Origin: Pectobacterium polaris
GTDB lineage: Bacteria > Pseudomonadota > Gammaproteobacteria > Enterobacterales > Enterobacteriaceae
Direction of reading: 5' to 3'
DNA: 64,000 bases
Assembly (NCBI RefSeq): GCF_002307355.1
Contig: NZ_CP017481.1
Span: forward strand, 2,790,001 to 2,854,000
The first letter of the stretch is position 1; each line of letters begins with the position of its first letter. The translations under genes and the position numbers were made by a program. Of this stretch, positions 34,452 through 44,706 are shown one piece after another. Under the pieces are notes generated by a model. It made no database searches, was not told where the DNA came from, and worked only from the letters and a program-made list of their open reading frames with translations.

Positions 34452-34487
34452 GCGTAATATTCTCTATCGTTTTCCGAACTTATGCCG

Positions 34488-35843
34488 CTAATTATGTACG
34501 AAATAGGTCGCTAACTGCCGCAGCGTCTGTTCATCCAGCGTACCGGCGTAGTAACGCAGCTGTAGCCAGGCCGTCAGCCAGGTATAACGCGCTTCGGTCA
34601 GATCGCGCCGTGCGCCGTAAAGCTGCTGTTCGGCATTCAGCACGTCAAGATTCACACGTTCCCCGCCCTGAACGCTCTTCTGTGTGGCGGTGACCAGCGC
34701 CAGCGCAGACTTTTCCGTCAGTTCATAGGCGCGGATTTTCGCCTGACTGCTGGTGACCAGATTAAACTGGCGACGCAGTTCCGTCTGGATTGTCGCCGTC
34801 TGTTCGTCCTTTTCCCGCGCGGTTTGCTGATAGCGCTCTTTTGCCTGACGCGTTGCGGCAGAGACGCCGCCGCCAGCAAAAATCGGTACGCTGACGCGGA
34901 TACCAATCGACCGCGTATCGTATTTCTGGTTGTAGCTGTTTTCGGTATCTGACTGCGTATTACGTGTGCTGGCGACCAGCGTGACCTGTGGCAGGTGACC
35001 TGCTCGATTACGCTCAATGCCGTATTTCGCTACGGCCAGCGACTGGTTTAGCGCTAATAGCTGTGCGTTGTGGCGCAGCGCCAGCGATTGCCAGTGCTGA
35101 TAGCCCGCCGGTTTAAGCGGCTGCGGCGTGAAGCGTGGCGTTAGCGCTGCAAGCTGATCCACGCCAACGGGCATTCCCAACAGCGTTTCCAGCTCACGCA
35201 GGCTGATATCCAGATTGTCCTGCGCTTCGATGAGCTGCGCCTCCGTCAGATTAACCCGCGCTTCGGTTTCCAGCATATCGGTGCGGGTGCCTTCTCCCTG
35301 CTGGAAGAGGCGTTGATTCAACTGATATTGCTCGCGATAAGCGCGCTGCTGTGCCTGAACCAGCGCAATCTGCTCGCGACTAAACAGCACGTTGGTATAA
35401 GCCTGAAATAGACGTACCAGCAACTGCTGGCTGGCATCGCGCAGCTGTTCGTCGGCCAGCACGGCGCTGGCTTCGCCCTGCTGATAGCGCGACCATGCCG
35501 CGTAGTCGATCAGCGGCTGTTGCATGGAAAAACTGGACGCACGGCTGGTGTAATCCCGCTCTGATTGTTGCCCACCCGCCGTCACCGTAGAGTCGTTACG
35601 GGACTGGCTGTAGTCATAGGTGACTTTTGGCAGCAGCCCAGCGCGCCCGATGTTCTTCTCTTCGCTGTCGGCATTGCGCGCGTGCACGGCGGCCTGAAAG
35701 GCTGGGTCGTGCGTCAGCGCCTGCTGCCAGGCTTCCATTAATCCCAATGCCTGACTTGGTGCGCTGTAGAGCAGCGTGAGAACAAACGGGACGGCATAGC
35801 TGGAGCGGATCGCCGCGCGATAAACGGATGAAAGGCGCAGCAT
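34488..35843 (-). CDS. hasF: TolC-family outer-membrane protein of hemophore secretion (HasF/PrtF type)
   Basis: A 451-aa outer-membrane efflux protein with a signal peptide (about 1-32, cleavage near SQA-LGL) and two OEP repeats of long coiled-coil helices, e.g. QGEGTRTDMLETEARVNLTEAQ and GGERVNLDVLNAEQQLYGARR. It forms the trimeric channel for type I secretion. It is two bases downstream of hasE. In Serratia the has operon ends with hasB and uses TolC encoded elsewhere; here a dedicated channel gene takes that place. It is also close to PrtF of Erwinia proteases, so it might serve other type I substrates. Confidence 0.88.
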   Translation of the reverse strand: MLRLSSVYRAAIRSSYAVPFVLTLLYSAPSQALGLMEAWQQALTHDPAFQAAVHARNADSEEKNIGRAGLLPKVTYDYSQSRNDSTVTAGGQQSERDYTSRASSFSMQQPLIDYAAWSRYQQGEASAVLADEQLRDASQQLLVRLFQAYTNVLFSREQIALVQAQQRAYREQYQLNQRLFQQGEGTRTDMLETEARVNLTEAQLIEAQDNLDISLRELETLLGMPVGVDQLAALTPRFTPQPLKPAGYQHWQSLALRHNAQLLALNQSLAVAKYGIERNRAGHLPQVTLVASTRNTQSDTENSYNQKYDTRSIGIRVSVPIFAGGGVSAATRQAKERYQQTAREKDEQTATIQTELRRQFNLVTSSQAKIRAYELTEKSALALVTATQKSVQGGERVNLDVLNAEQQLYGARRDLTEARYTWLTAWLQLRYYAGTLDEQTLRQLATYFVHN

Positions 35844-35845
35844 GA

Positions 35846-37204
35846 TTACTCCTCGGTCAATGCCAGATGCAGGCGGTCGGAAAGCGGTTTAAACAGATAG
35901 TTGAGCAGGGAGCGCTCCCCGGTACGAATAAAGGCTTGTACCGGCATGCCGGGACGCACGTCCAGCCCGGCGAGCTGTTGCTTACCTTGTTCATCAACGT
36001 GGATACGCAGTGCGTAATAGGGTTTTCCGGTCTGCTGCTCGACGAGCTGGTCGGCACCGATCAGGGCGACAACGCCGGAAATACGCGGGGTCGTGCTTTG
36101 GTTGAAAGCAGAAAACAGCAGCTCGACTGGCAGCCCGTTGCTGACTCTGTCCACCAGTTCGATAGGTAGCTGTGCGTCAATCAATAGCGGTTGTCCCTCG
36201 GGAACAATCTCCATCAGCATCTGCCCGCTATTCACTACGCCGCCTTCGGTGTGCAGCGCCAGCCCGACTATCGTGCCGCTGGCGGGGGCGCGAATGTGCG
36301 TGTGCTGAAGTTCATACTCCGCCGTTTTCAGCCGCTGGGTGAGATCCTGAATGGAACGCTGGGTATCGGCGAGCTGGGCGCGCACTTCTTTCTGGTATTC
36401 ATTCTGGCGCTGTTGGATCTTTTGCTCCAACTCGACAACCTGCTGCTGGAGCTGTACCTGATTATTCCGTTCCTGCGCGATCGCGCCCGCCAGTTGGGCG
36501 GCTTGCCGCTCGACGTCCAGCAGACGGTTACGGGCGATATAGCCTTCCTGCGCCAGCGGACGCAGCCCGCGTAGCTGTTCGCTGATAATCTGAAATTGCG
36601 TTTGGCTGCTGGCCAGCAGCGCCTGTGAACCCTGCGACTGCGCCTTTGCCCCGATGATGGCGGCCTGTATCGCGGCGCGTTCCTGTTGCAGCGCTGCACG
36701 ACGGCTGATGAAGAGCTGCTGTTGGGCAATCTGAATTTGTTGCGTGACGGTGCTGTGTTGCTCGGTGGGGGCAGGGAAGGCGATCGTATTCAGATCGTCG
36801 CGTTCCGCCAGTAGACGCGTTTCGCCTGCGTGCGCTTCCTGAAGCTGAGTGACGAGATTATCACGCTGTGCCTGAGAGGGCGTTTGGTCCAACGTGGCAA
36901 GGACTTGCCCGGCTTGCACACGGTCGCCGTCCCGCACGGTGAGCGAGGCGATGCGTCCGCTACTGACGGGTTGCACCGCTTTGCGGTTATCTGCGACGAT
37001 GACCCGACCGGATACGCCGACGCCTTTATCCAGCGGTGCCATGCCGGCCCACAGCAGTAGACCACCAAAGCCGATAAGCACCAGCCAGAGACCGTACTTC
37101 AAATAGCGTCCGGCGTCGGTGTGTAACGGCATCGCCGCGACGTTATCCGCCACCGGATGGAGGGGGGTTGTCGGCTGTGATGTGACTTCGCGTAACGCGG
37201 ACAT
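35846..37204 (-). CDS. hasE: HlyD-family adaptor of hemophore secretion
   Basis: A 452-aa membrane-fusion protein. It has a short cytoplasmic N-terminus, one transmembrane helix (about 36-56, YGLWLVLIGFGGLLLWAGMA), a biotinyl-lipoyl-like segment (SGRIASLTVRDGDRVQAGQVL), a long periplasmic coiled coil (about 110-290) and a C-terminal beta-rich region with PGMPVQAFI. It links HasD to the outer-membrane channel. AGAGG precedes ATG 37204. The gene is 64 bp after hasD. Confidence 0.9.
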   Translation of the reverse strand: MSALREVTSQPTTPLHPVADNVAAMPLHTDAGRYLKYGLWLVLIGFGGLLLWAGMAPLDKGVGVSGRVIVADNRKAVQPVSSGRIASLTVRDGDRVQAGQVLATLDQTPSQAQRDNLVTQLQEAHAGETRLLAERDDLNTIAFPAPTEQHSTVTQQIQIAQQQLFISRRAALQQERAAIQAAIIGAKAQSQGSQALLASSQTQFQIISEQLRGLRPLAQEGYIARNRLLDVERQAAQLAGAIAQERNNQVQLQQQVVELEQKIQQRQNEYQKEVRAQLADTQRSIQDLTQRLKTAEYELQHTHIRAPASGTIVGLALHTEGGVVNSGQMLMEIVPEGQPLLIDAQLPIELVDRVSNGLPVELLFSAFNQSTTPRISGVVALIGADQLVEQQTGKPYYALRIHVDEQGKQQLAGLDVRPGMPVQAFIRTGERSLLNYLFKPLSDRLHLALTEE

Positions 37205-37268
37205 GGTTATCCTCTTCTTTCCATGATGCTGTTCTGACGGCAGGCGTGCGTTATCAATGCGCTGAGCC

Positions 37269-39128
37269 TCATTTATCCGGTGCGGCTCGGCGCGGCGTTG
37301 GCGCGCTGTACACCATACTCAGCCCGGATGAACCGGGTTCTTTTGGGGTAAAGGCATTTGCGGCGTCGGCTGTTTTAACCGGTGCGGGTTTGGCGCTGGC
37401 GGGGGTCGTCACCGGCTTGGTAAGAGAAGGATTGGCGGGCTTGGCACGCTGTAACTCTTTCAACACCTGCTCGGTTGCGCCGAAATACTGGATCTGTCCG
37501 GCGCGCAGGACTAACAGCTTATTGGCGCAGGACAACAGGGCGGGTTTATGCGTGATCAGCACCTGCGTGCTTTGGGCTTCCTGCTGCGCGGCAATCGCGG
37601 CCAATAAGGCTTTCTCGCCGTCGTCATCCAGACTGGCATTCGGTTCATCCATCACAATCAGGCGCGGCTGGTTGTAAATGGCTCTGGCGAGGGCGACGCG
37701 TTGTTTCTGACCGCCGGACAGCCCGGCACCGCCTTCGCCCAGTGGCGTATCGTAGCCCTGCGGCAGCCGCAGAATCATCTCGTGAACGCCTGCCGTGATG
37801 GCAGCAGCAACGATCTTTTCTGCATCCGGCTGAGTGAAACGGGCGATGTTTTCGGCAATCGTCCCGCTGAAAAGCTGGACATCCTGCGGCAGATAGCCGA
37901 CGAAGCGACCTAAATCGCTTTTGTCCCACTGGTGCATGTCTGCGCCGTCCAGCCTGACTTTGCCACCAAGAGCGGGCATGGCGGCAACCAGCAGGCGGGC
38001 GAGGGTGGACTTACCGGAACCCGACGGGCCTAAAACGCCGAGCACATCGCCGGGAGCTAGTTCAAACGTGATATTGGCGAGTATGGGCGTGCGCGTGTTG
38101 GGTGCGTTGGCGCTGAGCTGTTCCACCTGAAGTTTACCCTCGGGGGCGGGCAACGCCATGCCAGCAGGGCGCGCCGGATGGTTGTCGAGCAAGATATTGA
38201 CACGCTGCCAGGCGAGACGCGCCTGCATCCACTGTTTCCAGACACCAATGATCTGATCGATCGGGCTGAGTACGCGGCTCACCAAAATGGAACCGGCAAT
38301 CATCATACCGGGCGTGATATCGCCGTTGACGGCCAGCAGCGCGCCCAGCCCCAGCATCAGCGACTGGAGCGCCAGTCGGGTGCTTTTCGTCAGCGAGGTA
38401 ATGTTGGCGCTTTTTTCGCTGGCAACGTTCTGATAATAGAGAAACGCGTTATGCTGCGTCAGCCAGCGTTCACGCATCGCAGGCAGCATCCCCATCGCTT
38501 CGATAGCATCGGCGTTACGCAGGTTGGCGTTAGCCTGCTGCGTCGCCTGAACGGTATTTTGTGCGGCTAAGGCCAAGGGTTCACGCGTGAGTTTTTGATT
38601 CAGCCAGGCCAGCACAATCAGTATGACAGCCCCCGCCAGCGCCATCACGCCCAGCCAGGGATGAAGTAAGAAGATCACCAGAAGATAAACCGGAAACCAC
38701 GGCGCATCAAAGAAGGCGAACAGCGCGTTCCCGGTGGCGAACTGGCGCAGGGCGGTCAGATCGTTTAAGGCTTGTCCGGCTCCTGCCGTGCCGTTTTTGA
38801 GATTGCTTTCAAACGCTGCATTGTAGATACGTTGATTCAGGCGCATATCCATCTGCGTACCGAGGCGGATCACTACGGCGCTGCGTATCCATTCCAGTAA
38901 TCCCATCAGTAAAAACAGACCCAGCATGATGATCGTCAGCATCGCCAGCGTCATGGTGCTGCTGGAAGGCAGTACGCGATCATAAACCTGAAGCATATAG
39001 ATCGCTGGTGCCAGCATCAGCAGGTTGATGACAGCGCTGAACAGGCCAATTCCCCAAAATCCCTGACGGTAGGCGGCCAGCGCGTCAATAATCTCCCGGC
39101 CTGATGACGCCGGATGGGATGCGGGCAT
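37269..39128 (-). CDS. hasD: Type I secretion ABC transporter of hemophore
   Basis: A 619-aa ABC exporter. The N-terminal membrane domain has about six helices ([20 protein letters not shown] is the family-typical first helix). The C-terminal ATPase has Walker [10 protein letters not shown], signature LSGGQKQRV and Walker [16 protein letters not shown], as in PrtD/HasD. ATG 39128 (MPASHPAS) has AAGGA at good spacing; a longer frame upstream runs into the intergenic hairpins. The last 65 residues are a Pro/Ala/Lys-rich tail beyond the ATPase domain, which is not typical. It recognises the C-terminal signal of HasA and exports it from the cytoplasm. Confidence 0.9.
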   Translation of the reverse strand: MPASHPASSGREIIDALAAYRQGFWGIGLFSAVINLLMLAPAIYMLQVYDRVLPSSSTMTLAMLTIIMLGLFLLMGLLEWIRSAVVIRLGTQMDMRLNQRIYNAAFESNLKNGTAGAGQALNDLTALRQFATGNALFAFFDAPWFPVYLLVIFLLHPWLGVMALAGAVILIVLAWLNQKLTREPLALAAQNTVQATQQANANLRNADAIEAMGMLPAMRERWLTQHNAFLYYQNVASEKSANITSLTKSTRLALQSLMLGLGALLAVNGDITPGMMIAGSILVSRVLSPIDQIIGVWKQWMQARLAWQRVNILLDNHPARPAGMALPAPEGKLQVEQLSANAPNTRTPILANITFELAPGDVLGVLGPSGSGKSTLARLLVAAMPALGGKVRLDGADMHQWDKSDLGRFVGYLPQDVQLFSGTIAENIARFTQPDAEKIVAAAITAGVHEMILRLPQGYDTPLGEGGAGLSGGQKQRVALARAIYNQPRLIVMDEPNASLDDDGEKALLAAIAAQQEAQSTQVLITHKPALLSCANKLLVLRAGQIQYFGATEQVLKELQRAKPANPSLTKPVTTPASAKPAPVKTADAANAFTPKEPGSSGLSMVYSAPTPRRAAPDK

Positions 39129-39252
39129 GGAATGTTCCTTCTTCAATAAAGTGCCATCGTTCTCACCGTGGTGTACCCACAAGGTGGAAGAGGGGAAGCG
39201 GTTAGCCGTCCCGCTATTGACGCGGTTTGCCAACGGTTATTACACTCACTAG

Positions 39253-39291
39253 ACCGTCGCGGTTCAGATGTTCTCTCCGTACCGCGACGGT
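39253..39291 (-). terminator. Second hairpin of hasA-hasD intergenic region
   Basis: ACCGTCGCGG (39253-39262) pairs perfectly with CCGCGACGGT (39282-39291), loop 19 nt. No T-tract. It lies between the hasA-proximal hairpin and hasD. Confidence 0.55.
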
Positions 39292-39300
39292 GTTCACTCA

Positions 39301-39330
39301 AACGGCTAAAAGCGTCATCTTTTAGCCGTT
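39301..39330 (-). terminator. 12-bp hairpin just after hasA
   Basis: AACGGCTAAAAG (39301-39312) pairs with CTTTTAGCCGTT (39319-39330), loop 6 nt, beginning three bases past the hasA stop. Only TTT follows on the minus strand. It probably works as an attenuator or 3' stabiliser giving far more hasA than hasDEF mRNA. Confidence 0.7.
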
Positions 39331-39333
39331 TTC

Positions 39334-39951
39334 TTATGCCGCCAGCAGATCGGCCGTTTCGGCGACGCCAACGACGTCAACCACGGTATCGGCAGAAAGC
39401 GCAGCATCGGCGGTCGCGGTGGCGAAGCTCAGGCTATCCAGGCTCGCATTAATATCGATACCTGCATTAGCCAGCGCATCCAGCAGCGGCTGAACCTGAC
39501 CGCCCATCAGACCGTAAATCACGTCATGCACCACGCCGCGATCGCTAACGGTCAGGTTGGCAACGTCCGTGGAGAGATCCAGCCCGCTGAAGGTCACTTC
39601 CGGCTCAACGAGTGAGTACGTGGTGCCCGCGGTGGTGCCGCCTTGCAGGACATTGCCGAAGGACAGAGTGTCCAGATCGCCGTACAGCGTGTGGGCAGGA
39701 GGGGTGAAGAGGCTATAGTTCAGATCGCCGCCTGCAATAAGTGCAGAAAAGTCGTTCTGCGCACTCGTGATCGCATACTGAGTACCGTCTATAAAGGTGT
39801 CGCCGCCGTAAAAGCCCCCGGTATTATTGCCACCGACTTGTGTATTACCCGCGGTATGATTAACGTCGCCAAATGCTGCAGACCATTCAGTCAGGTAGCT
39901 GGCAATGCTGTAATTGGCATAGTAGGCATCGTAGGTAATTGCAAAACTCAT
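39334..39951 (-). CDS. hasA: Hemophore HasA
   Basis: A 205-aa secreted heme-binding protein. It aligns by eye with Serratia HasA (188 aa): EWSAAFGDVNHT, GGFYGGDTFIDGTQYAI, FTPPAHTLYGDLDTLSFG and GVVHDVIYGLMGG. Heme ligands are predicted to be His32 (same number as in Serratia) and Tyr79 (Serratia Tyr75), with supporting His87 (Serratia His83). There is no N-terminal signal peptide. The C-terminus ends ETADLLAA, matching the ELLAA-type type I secretion signal. It captures heme outside the cell and delivers it to HasR. It lies between hasR and hasDEF, with strong hairpins downstream. Confidence 0.95.
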   Translation of the reverse strand: MSFAITYDAYYANYSIASYLTEWSAAFGDVNHTAGNTQVGGNNTGGFYGGDTFIDGTQYAITSAQNDFSALIAGGDLNYSLFTPPAHTLYGDLDTLSFGNVLQGGTTAGTTYSLVEPEVTFSGLDLSTDVANLTVSDRGVVHDVIYGLMGGQVQPLLDALANAGIDINASLDSLSFATATADAALSADTVVDVVGVAETADLLAA

Positions 39952-40068
39952 GATAGATTCCTCATTAACTAACGATCTACAGGCACGGTCATCCGTGTCT
40001 GTCGTAAAAGAGGATGAGCCATCCCATCCCCTTTGTTTTCCTGTCTCCCGCGTGGAGAAACAGAGAAA

Positions 40069-42747
40069 TTAGAATCGGTACTCCACGCCAGCCTGCACCG
40101 TTCTTCCCCGGCTTGGCGTGTAGCCCAGTGATTCGCCATAGCTCACGATGTAAGTACGGTTAGCGATATTCTCGACGGAACCACGTACCGTCAGGCTGTC
40201 AGTCAGACGATAGCTGGCGTACAGATCGTAAACTTCATACTTGGGCCAGTCGGCTAAATAGGCGGAGTTGGCTGGCGCGGCAGCGTCCTGATAGCCGGGA
40301 GCAAAACGCATCGTGACGCCCATATCCAGCTTGCGGTCGAAGACGCGCGTCCCCAGCGTGACGGAACCACGGTCGCCCGGCAGATAGGCGGCGTTGCTGA
40401 GTAACAGCGTTTTTTGGCAAGTGAAATCACTGGCCGTGGTATCGACAGGTGTGGAGTAGTAGTTTCTTCTGGTGCCGCCTACGGTCGTGACGCCACCCAT
40501 CCAGGCCATTGGCGCACAGAAATCGTTATTGCCGATCATGTGGGTGTAGGTGGCATCGACATACAGAAAGCCCGCGTCGTAATTAAGCTGGTATTCCATA
40601 CCGCGGAAGCGGCTCTTCGCCAGATTGTTCTGGAACACAGAGTTGCTGAGGGAATCGCCGTTATAGCCGGGTTTGGTGCGGGCACCATTCAGGCTGATGT
40701 AGTTATTTATCTTGGTGTCGAAATAGGACACCTTGGTGACCAGCCTGTCGCCGTCGACGAGCAGGTCGGGCTGCTGAATATTGAATCCGATCTCCCAGGC
40801 ACGGGAACGCTCCGGCTTGAGATTGGGGTTCGGATACAGGTAATAATTGCCCGCGCTGTAGCTGCCGTTAGCAAAGGTTTCGCTGACTGACGGCGGACGC
40901 CAGGATAGACCATAGCTGGTGTACAGCTGTAGCCATTCAACGCCGGGGCGGACACCAGCAAACAGCGTGGGGGATAGTTTGCCGTGCTCGTCATCGACAT
41001 TCCAATCCTGCGTGGTAGTCACGAACGGCGAGCAGAGCGCGATCGACCGTTCAGTGCAGGGGTCCGTAACGGTATAGGGGATTTCCCGATAGCTGATGCT
41101 GGTGGTGCCGCGTAACCGGTAGCGATCGTAACGCAGGCCACCTTGCAGCGTTACCCACTCGTCGTACGCGTAATTCAGATTCGCGAACAGGCTGGCCATC
41201 GCACGGTTCCCTTCCGGGGTCGCGTTACTGGCTGTGCTATTGCTGCTGTCTGTGGTGATCTTGTCGTAATAGAAGTCCAGCCCGTAGTCGGCTTTCAGAT
41301 CGTGCGCGCCCTGCTGCCACAGCGTCGAGGTATTCTGCGCTTGCGCCCCGTAGGTGCGTAACCGCGTGCTCTCGTGATAGGCGCTGTTATTAGAGGTAGC
41401 ATAGTTGTCGGTGTCGTTATTGGTATCGGCGTAATAAATCTTGGCCTTAAAATCCAGCCAGCGCTGGTTGTCCGGTTTCAGGCTGTAATCCAGCGCGGTA
41501 CTGCGCGCCATAATTTCGCTGTGCCCGCTAGCCTTCCAACCCAGTTCGGTATTGGAAAGGTTGGACAACGTCCCGGCATTTTCAGAAGAGGTTTGCGTTT
41601 GCATATAGCTGAGCTGGAAGCGCTGATTAGCTGGCAGATTCCAGCCGATTTTCGCCAGCCGCGAGCGCATGGTGTAAGCTGCGTTGGCCACTTTTTGATG
41701 CTTTAAGTTATTGGCCCATTCTTCGTAATTATTTGAATTGCCGGGGATACGGATATTACCGAGGTTGCCATCATTACCCGGCCAGTAGTCGCCCAGATGA
41801 CGTTCGCTGGCACCGACCAGAATATCGCCAGTTTCGTTACCCAGTGCGAGCACGCCGCTGCCGATAAAATGCGTTCCGTTGTCGCCCGTGCTGGCGTGCA
41901 GTTTTCCGCCCAGTTCTTTACCCGGAGCGAGAAAATCTTGAGCGCTGACGGTATTAAATGTAGCGACGCCGCCCAATGTACCCGCGCTGCCCATCACGTT
42001 TGTCGCGCCTTTTTCAATCGTTGCGCCAGAGAGCAGCTCTGAATCGATATACATCTGTCCATTGCGCTGGCCGTAGCCGGTTTTTTGAAAATTCTGCCGC
42101 ACGCCGTCGATGTTCATATTCACGCGACCGAAATCCTGTATGCCGCGGATGTTGACCGACAGCGACGGGTCCTGCTGGCTGACGCTGGAGTAAACGCCAG
42201 CGGACTGCTCCAGCAGATCGGCGGCGTGGCGGGAAGGGCGGTTATCCATCTGTTCGCGTGAAATAACGCTGATCGCGCGCGGCTGTTCGTAGATCCAGTC
42301 GCCGGGATTGGCGACGGTAAATGCGCGAACTGTCATGACGTCGTCTATTTTGGCCGTATCGACGTTGACTGGACGAGGGCGCAGGGTAATGACGCCATTG
42401 CTGCCGATCTGGAAATCGACCGGATTAGTGCCGATCAGCCTGCGCAGCCCTTGTTCTGGCGTGAAGCGCCCTTGAAGCGCAACGGCCTGCATATTTTCCA
42501 GTTTAACGTCGGCAAAAAAGACCTGTAACCCCGCCTGTTCGGTGAAACGCAGCAACGCGCTGCTCAACGGCTGCGCGCCGATGGAAAAGGCGGCGCTTTG
42601 ACGAGCCGCCTCCTGAACGCTGGCGGCCTGCGTTTCTGCTTGCGCATAGTGGAGCGAGCCAGACAACGACAGTGCGATGCCGACGGCAAGAGAAAGTGGA
42701 TTACGTTGTAACAAGCGGCTGTCTTGCTGTTGTGTTCTTTTAAACAT
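40069..42747 (-). CDS. hasR: TonB-dependent hemophore receptor HasR
   Basis: An 892-aa outer-membrane receptor. A signal peptide (cleavage near YAQA) precedes an STN signalling domain (about 50-105, SIGAQPLSSALLRFTEQAGL), then a TonB box region near DDVMTV. The plug domain includes QPRAISVISREQMDNRPSRH and SVNIRGIQDFGRVNMNIDG, and the 22-strand barrel ends with GVEYRF. It binds holo-HasA and free heme and signals through HasS to HasI. A Fur-like box (42827-42845) lies 80 bp upstream, suggesting its own promoter besides readthrough from hasIS. No hasB is present, so energy must come from TonB encoded elsewhere. Confidence 0.93.
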   Translation of the reverse strand: MFKRTQQQDSRLLQRNPLSLAVGIALSLSGSLHYAQAETQAASVQEAARQSAAFSIGAQPLSSALLRFTEQAGLQVFFADVKLENMQAVALQGRFTPEQGLRRLIGTNPVDFQIGSNGVITLRPRPVNVDTAKIDDVMTVRAFTVANPGDWIYEQPRAISVISREQMDNRPSRHAADLLEQSAGVYSSVSQQDPSLSVNIRGIQDFGRVNMNIDGVRQNFQKTGYGQRNGQMYIDSELLSGATIEKGATNVMGSAGTLGGVATFNTVSAQDFLAPGKELGGKLHASTGDNGTHFIGSGVLALGNETGDILVGASERHLGDYWPGNDGNLGNIRIPGNSNNYEEWANNLKHQKVANAAYTMRSRLAKIGWNLPANQRFQLSYMQTQTSSENAGTLSNLSNTELGWKASGHSEIMARSTALDYSLKPDNQRWLDFKAKIYYADTNNDTDNYATSNNSAYHESTRLRTYGAQAQNTSTLWQQGAHDLKADYGLDFYYDKITTDSSNSTASNATPEGNRAMASLFANLNYAYDEWVTLQGGLRYDRYRLRGTTSISYREIPYTVTDPCTERSIALCSPFVTTTQDWNVDDEHGKLSPTLFAGVRPGVEWLQLYTSYGLSWRPPSVSETFANGSYSAGNYYLYPNPNLKPERSRAWEIGFNIQQPDLLVDGDRLVTKVSYFDTKINNYISLNGARTKPGYNGDSLSNSVFQNNLAKSRFRGMEYQLNYDAGFLYVDATYTHMIGNNDFCAPMAWMGGVTTVGGTRRNYYSTPVDTTASDFTCQKTLLLSNAAYLPGDRGSVTLGTRVFDRKLDMGVTMRFAPGYQDAAAPANSAYLADWPKYEVYDLYASYRLTDSLTVRGSVENIANRTYIVSYGESLGYTPSRGRTVQAGVEYRF

Positions 42748-42826
42748 TTTTCGCCTGGTCTGCCATCTGTTAAATCATCAATAAGCATTAATAAATAAAG
42801 GGATAATTGGCCCTCTTTTTCTTAAT

Positions 42827-42845
42827 GAAAATGATAATAAAAATC
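42827..42845. promoter_or_regulatory. Fur-like box upstream of hasR
   Basis: GAAAATGATAATAAAAATC matches the 19-bp Fur consensus at 15 of 19 positions. It is 80 bp upstream of the hasR ATG. Confidence 0.7.
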
Positions 42846-43007
42846 ATTACCTAAATATGAAGACGGCTGAGATGACAGAACCCGTAAAAAAATATTTAAA
42901 TTTTTTTCTCCGGCGCGTTGCGGCCTTGTGAACGTAAAGGGAATTTATGCGTGATTACCACGCCTGAGCGGCGTGGCAAGAGTGGGGAAGACAGGTGGGA
43001 GAAAGAA

Positions 43008-43961
43008 TTAGTACAGAACCGTGACGCCGGGGAGTGAAACGGTTTTGGCACCCAGTTCGGTGGCAATGGTTTGCAGCGCGCCATCCAGCTCGTTCAGCGA
43101 AAAAATGCCGCTAACCTGACGCTGACGCAGGGCTGATGTAGGGATGACGATCGTCCCCGATCGATACTGATTGATACGTGAGATCACGATAGCCAGAGGT
43201 TGTTGATCGAAGATCAGCAGGCCGCGTCGCCAGTCGCCGCGCTCGCGGCTATTCCAGTCGGGGAGACGAGTCATCCCTTGTTCGGTGTAGCGTGCCGCCT
43301 GTTGCTCATCAAGCCGCAGTGTTTGCCCGTTTGCCGTGACCTGAACGCTGTGCTCCACCACGCCGACGGTCGTGGTCTGTGAGGAGTTTTGCACGATGAA
43401 CTGCGTGCCCAGCGCCTGTGTGGTGCCCGATGCAGCATCAACCAGGAAAGGGCGCTTTTCCTGTGCAGTCGTTGGGGCGACGGTGAACCAGGCGGAACCT
43501 TGCAGCAGCGTGACGCGTCGTTCTTGCGGCGTATAGGCGAGCGAAATGGCGCTGCCCGCATCCATATCGACTTCACTGCCGTCCGGCAGCGTAACGTGTT
43601 TGACCTGATGCGCCGCATGATAATCCGAGCGCAGCATGAGAATGCCGTCGGAAATCCACGTCGCGCCGAGACTGAAACCCAGTAGCAGCAAGGCGGCGAT
43701 TTTCCACTGTGTTGCGCGATTAACACGCCTGATGAGAAAGGTTGCCGGCGGCTGTGGTTGCAGCACCTGTTTTTGCTCGGCGCTGAGTGATCCGAGCCCG
43801 TGCCAGAGCCTCCCTGCCTGTTCCAACGCGTGACAATGGCGCGGATCCTGCGCCAGCCAGTGTTGGAATGTCAGTTCCTGTTCATCGTCCAGCGGCGCTT
43901 CGGCCAAACGGATGGCCCATCGTGCTGCCTGCTGTAGGATTTCAGGGGGATAATCGTTCAT
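43008..43961 (-). CDS. hasS: FecR-family anti-sigma regulator HasS
   Basis: A 317-aa protein. The N-terminal cytoplasmic anti-sigma segment includes QAARWAIRLAEAPLDDEQELTFQHWL, the family DUF4880-like motif, and there is one transmembrane helix (about 85-105, WKIAALLLLGFSLGATWIS). The periplasmic FecR domain has LPDGSEVDMDAGSAIS and VRVTLLQGSAWF-type features. It would hold HasI inactive until HasR, occupied by heme-HasA, signals through its STN domain. It is 99 bp after hasI. Confidence 0.9.
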   Translation of the reverse strand: MNDYPPEILQQAARWAIRLAEAPLDDEQELTFQHWLAQDPRHCHALEQAGRLWHGLGSLSAEQKQVLQPQPPATFLIRRVNRATQWKIAALLLLGFSLGATWISDGILMLRSDYHAAHQVKHVTLPDGSEVDMDAGSAISLAYTPQERRVTLLQGSAWFTVAPTTAQEKRPFLVDAASGTTQALGTQFIVQNSSQTTTVGVVEHSVQVTANGQTLRLDEQQAARYTEQGMTRLPDWNSRERGDWRRGLLIFDQQPLAIVISRINQYRSGTIVIPTSALRQRQVSGIFSLNELDGALQTIATELGAKTVSLPGVTVLY

Positions 43962-44060
43962 GTTGTAGGCCTGGAGTGTGTAGGGTCTCTAAATACGTAG
44001 ACGTCTGGCGGCAATAAACCCGTAAATAATTTGTGATTATTTCACGATGTGCGACGCGTT

Positions 44061-44570
44061 TCACGAGGCGCGGATCGTCATCATTGCATTCAGCGTCATG
44101 GCAAGATGCTTCTCAACAGTGCTGAGGGAAATCTCCAACTGCTGAGCAATTTGCGCCTGCGTCATGTGTTCAAACCGATGCAGATGAAATATCAACTGCG
44201 TGCGTTCAGGCAGCGTCGCCAGTACGTTTGCCAGACGTTCCAGCTCCTGCTGGGCGATGGCCGTTTGATCGAGCTGGGGTGCGGCATCCGGCAGGTATTC
44301 CAGCGTCGCCTCCGCGTCGTCAACGGATGTCGCCATCTGCCAGCGCTGCTGGTGGCGGACATGATCAAGCAGCAAATTATTTGCTGTCTTATAGAGATAC
44401 GCCTTCTTGTCGTCTACATCATCTTGCTGTTCCAGCCGTTGTGCCAACCGTAAAAAACTCTCTTGCACCAGATCTGCCGCTGCCTGAGGGTCGCGCAGTT
44501 TATGATTGAGATAGCGTTCTAACCGCTCTGCATAGTGGTTGAACAGCATTCTGAGTTCAGACTCTGACAT
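44061..44570 (-). CDS. hasI: ECF sigma factor HasI
   Basis: A 169-aa FecI-type sigma factor with region 2 (YLNHKLRDPQAAADLVQESFLRLAQ) and region 4 HTH (HMTQAQIAQQLEISLSTVEKHL). It should direct transcription of hasR and downstream genes when released by HasS. It is first in the operon and preceded by a perfect Fur box 137 bp upstream, so iron starvation gates heme signalling. Confidence 0.92.
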   Translation of the reverse strand: MSESELRMLFNHYAERLERYLNHKLRDPQAAADLVQESFLRLAQRLEQQDDVDDKKAYLYKTANNLLLDHVRHQQRWQMATSVDDAEATLEYLPDAAPQLDQTAIAQQELERLANVLATLPERTQLIFHLHRFEHMTQAQIAQQLEISLSTVEKHLAMTLNAMMTIRAS

Positions 44571-44706
44571 GCCAACGTCCCGTCAGGTGACCTTCCCGCC
44601 GACTCTGCGGCAACAGAACCCCTTTCCCTTGCCACGGCGCTCTCCATAGCGATCCTGTCCGTTGATATCGACGGGGTAAGGCCCTGAATAATAAATTTAA
44701 TGTAAT

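Noticed and set aside
34488..39128. Type I secretion genes as a protease (prtDEF) locus
   Set aside because: hasA is immediately upstream and no metalloprotease or inhibitor gene is present, so has naming fits better, although sharing of substrates cannot be excluded.
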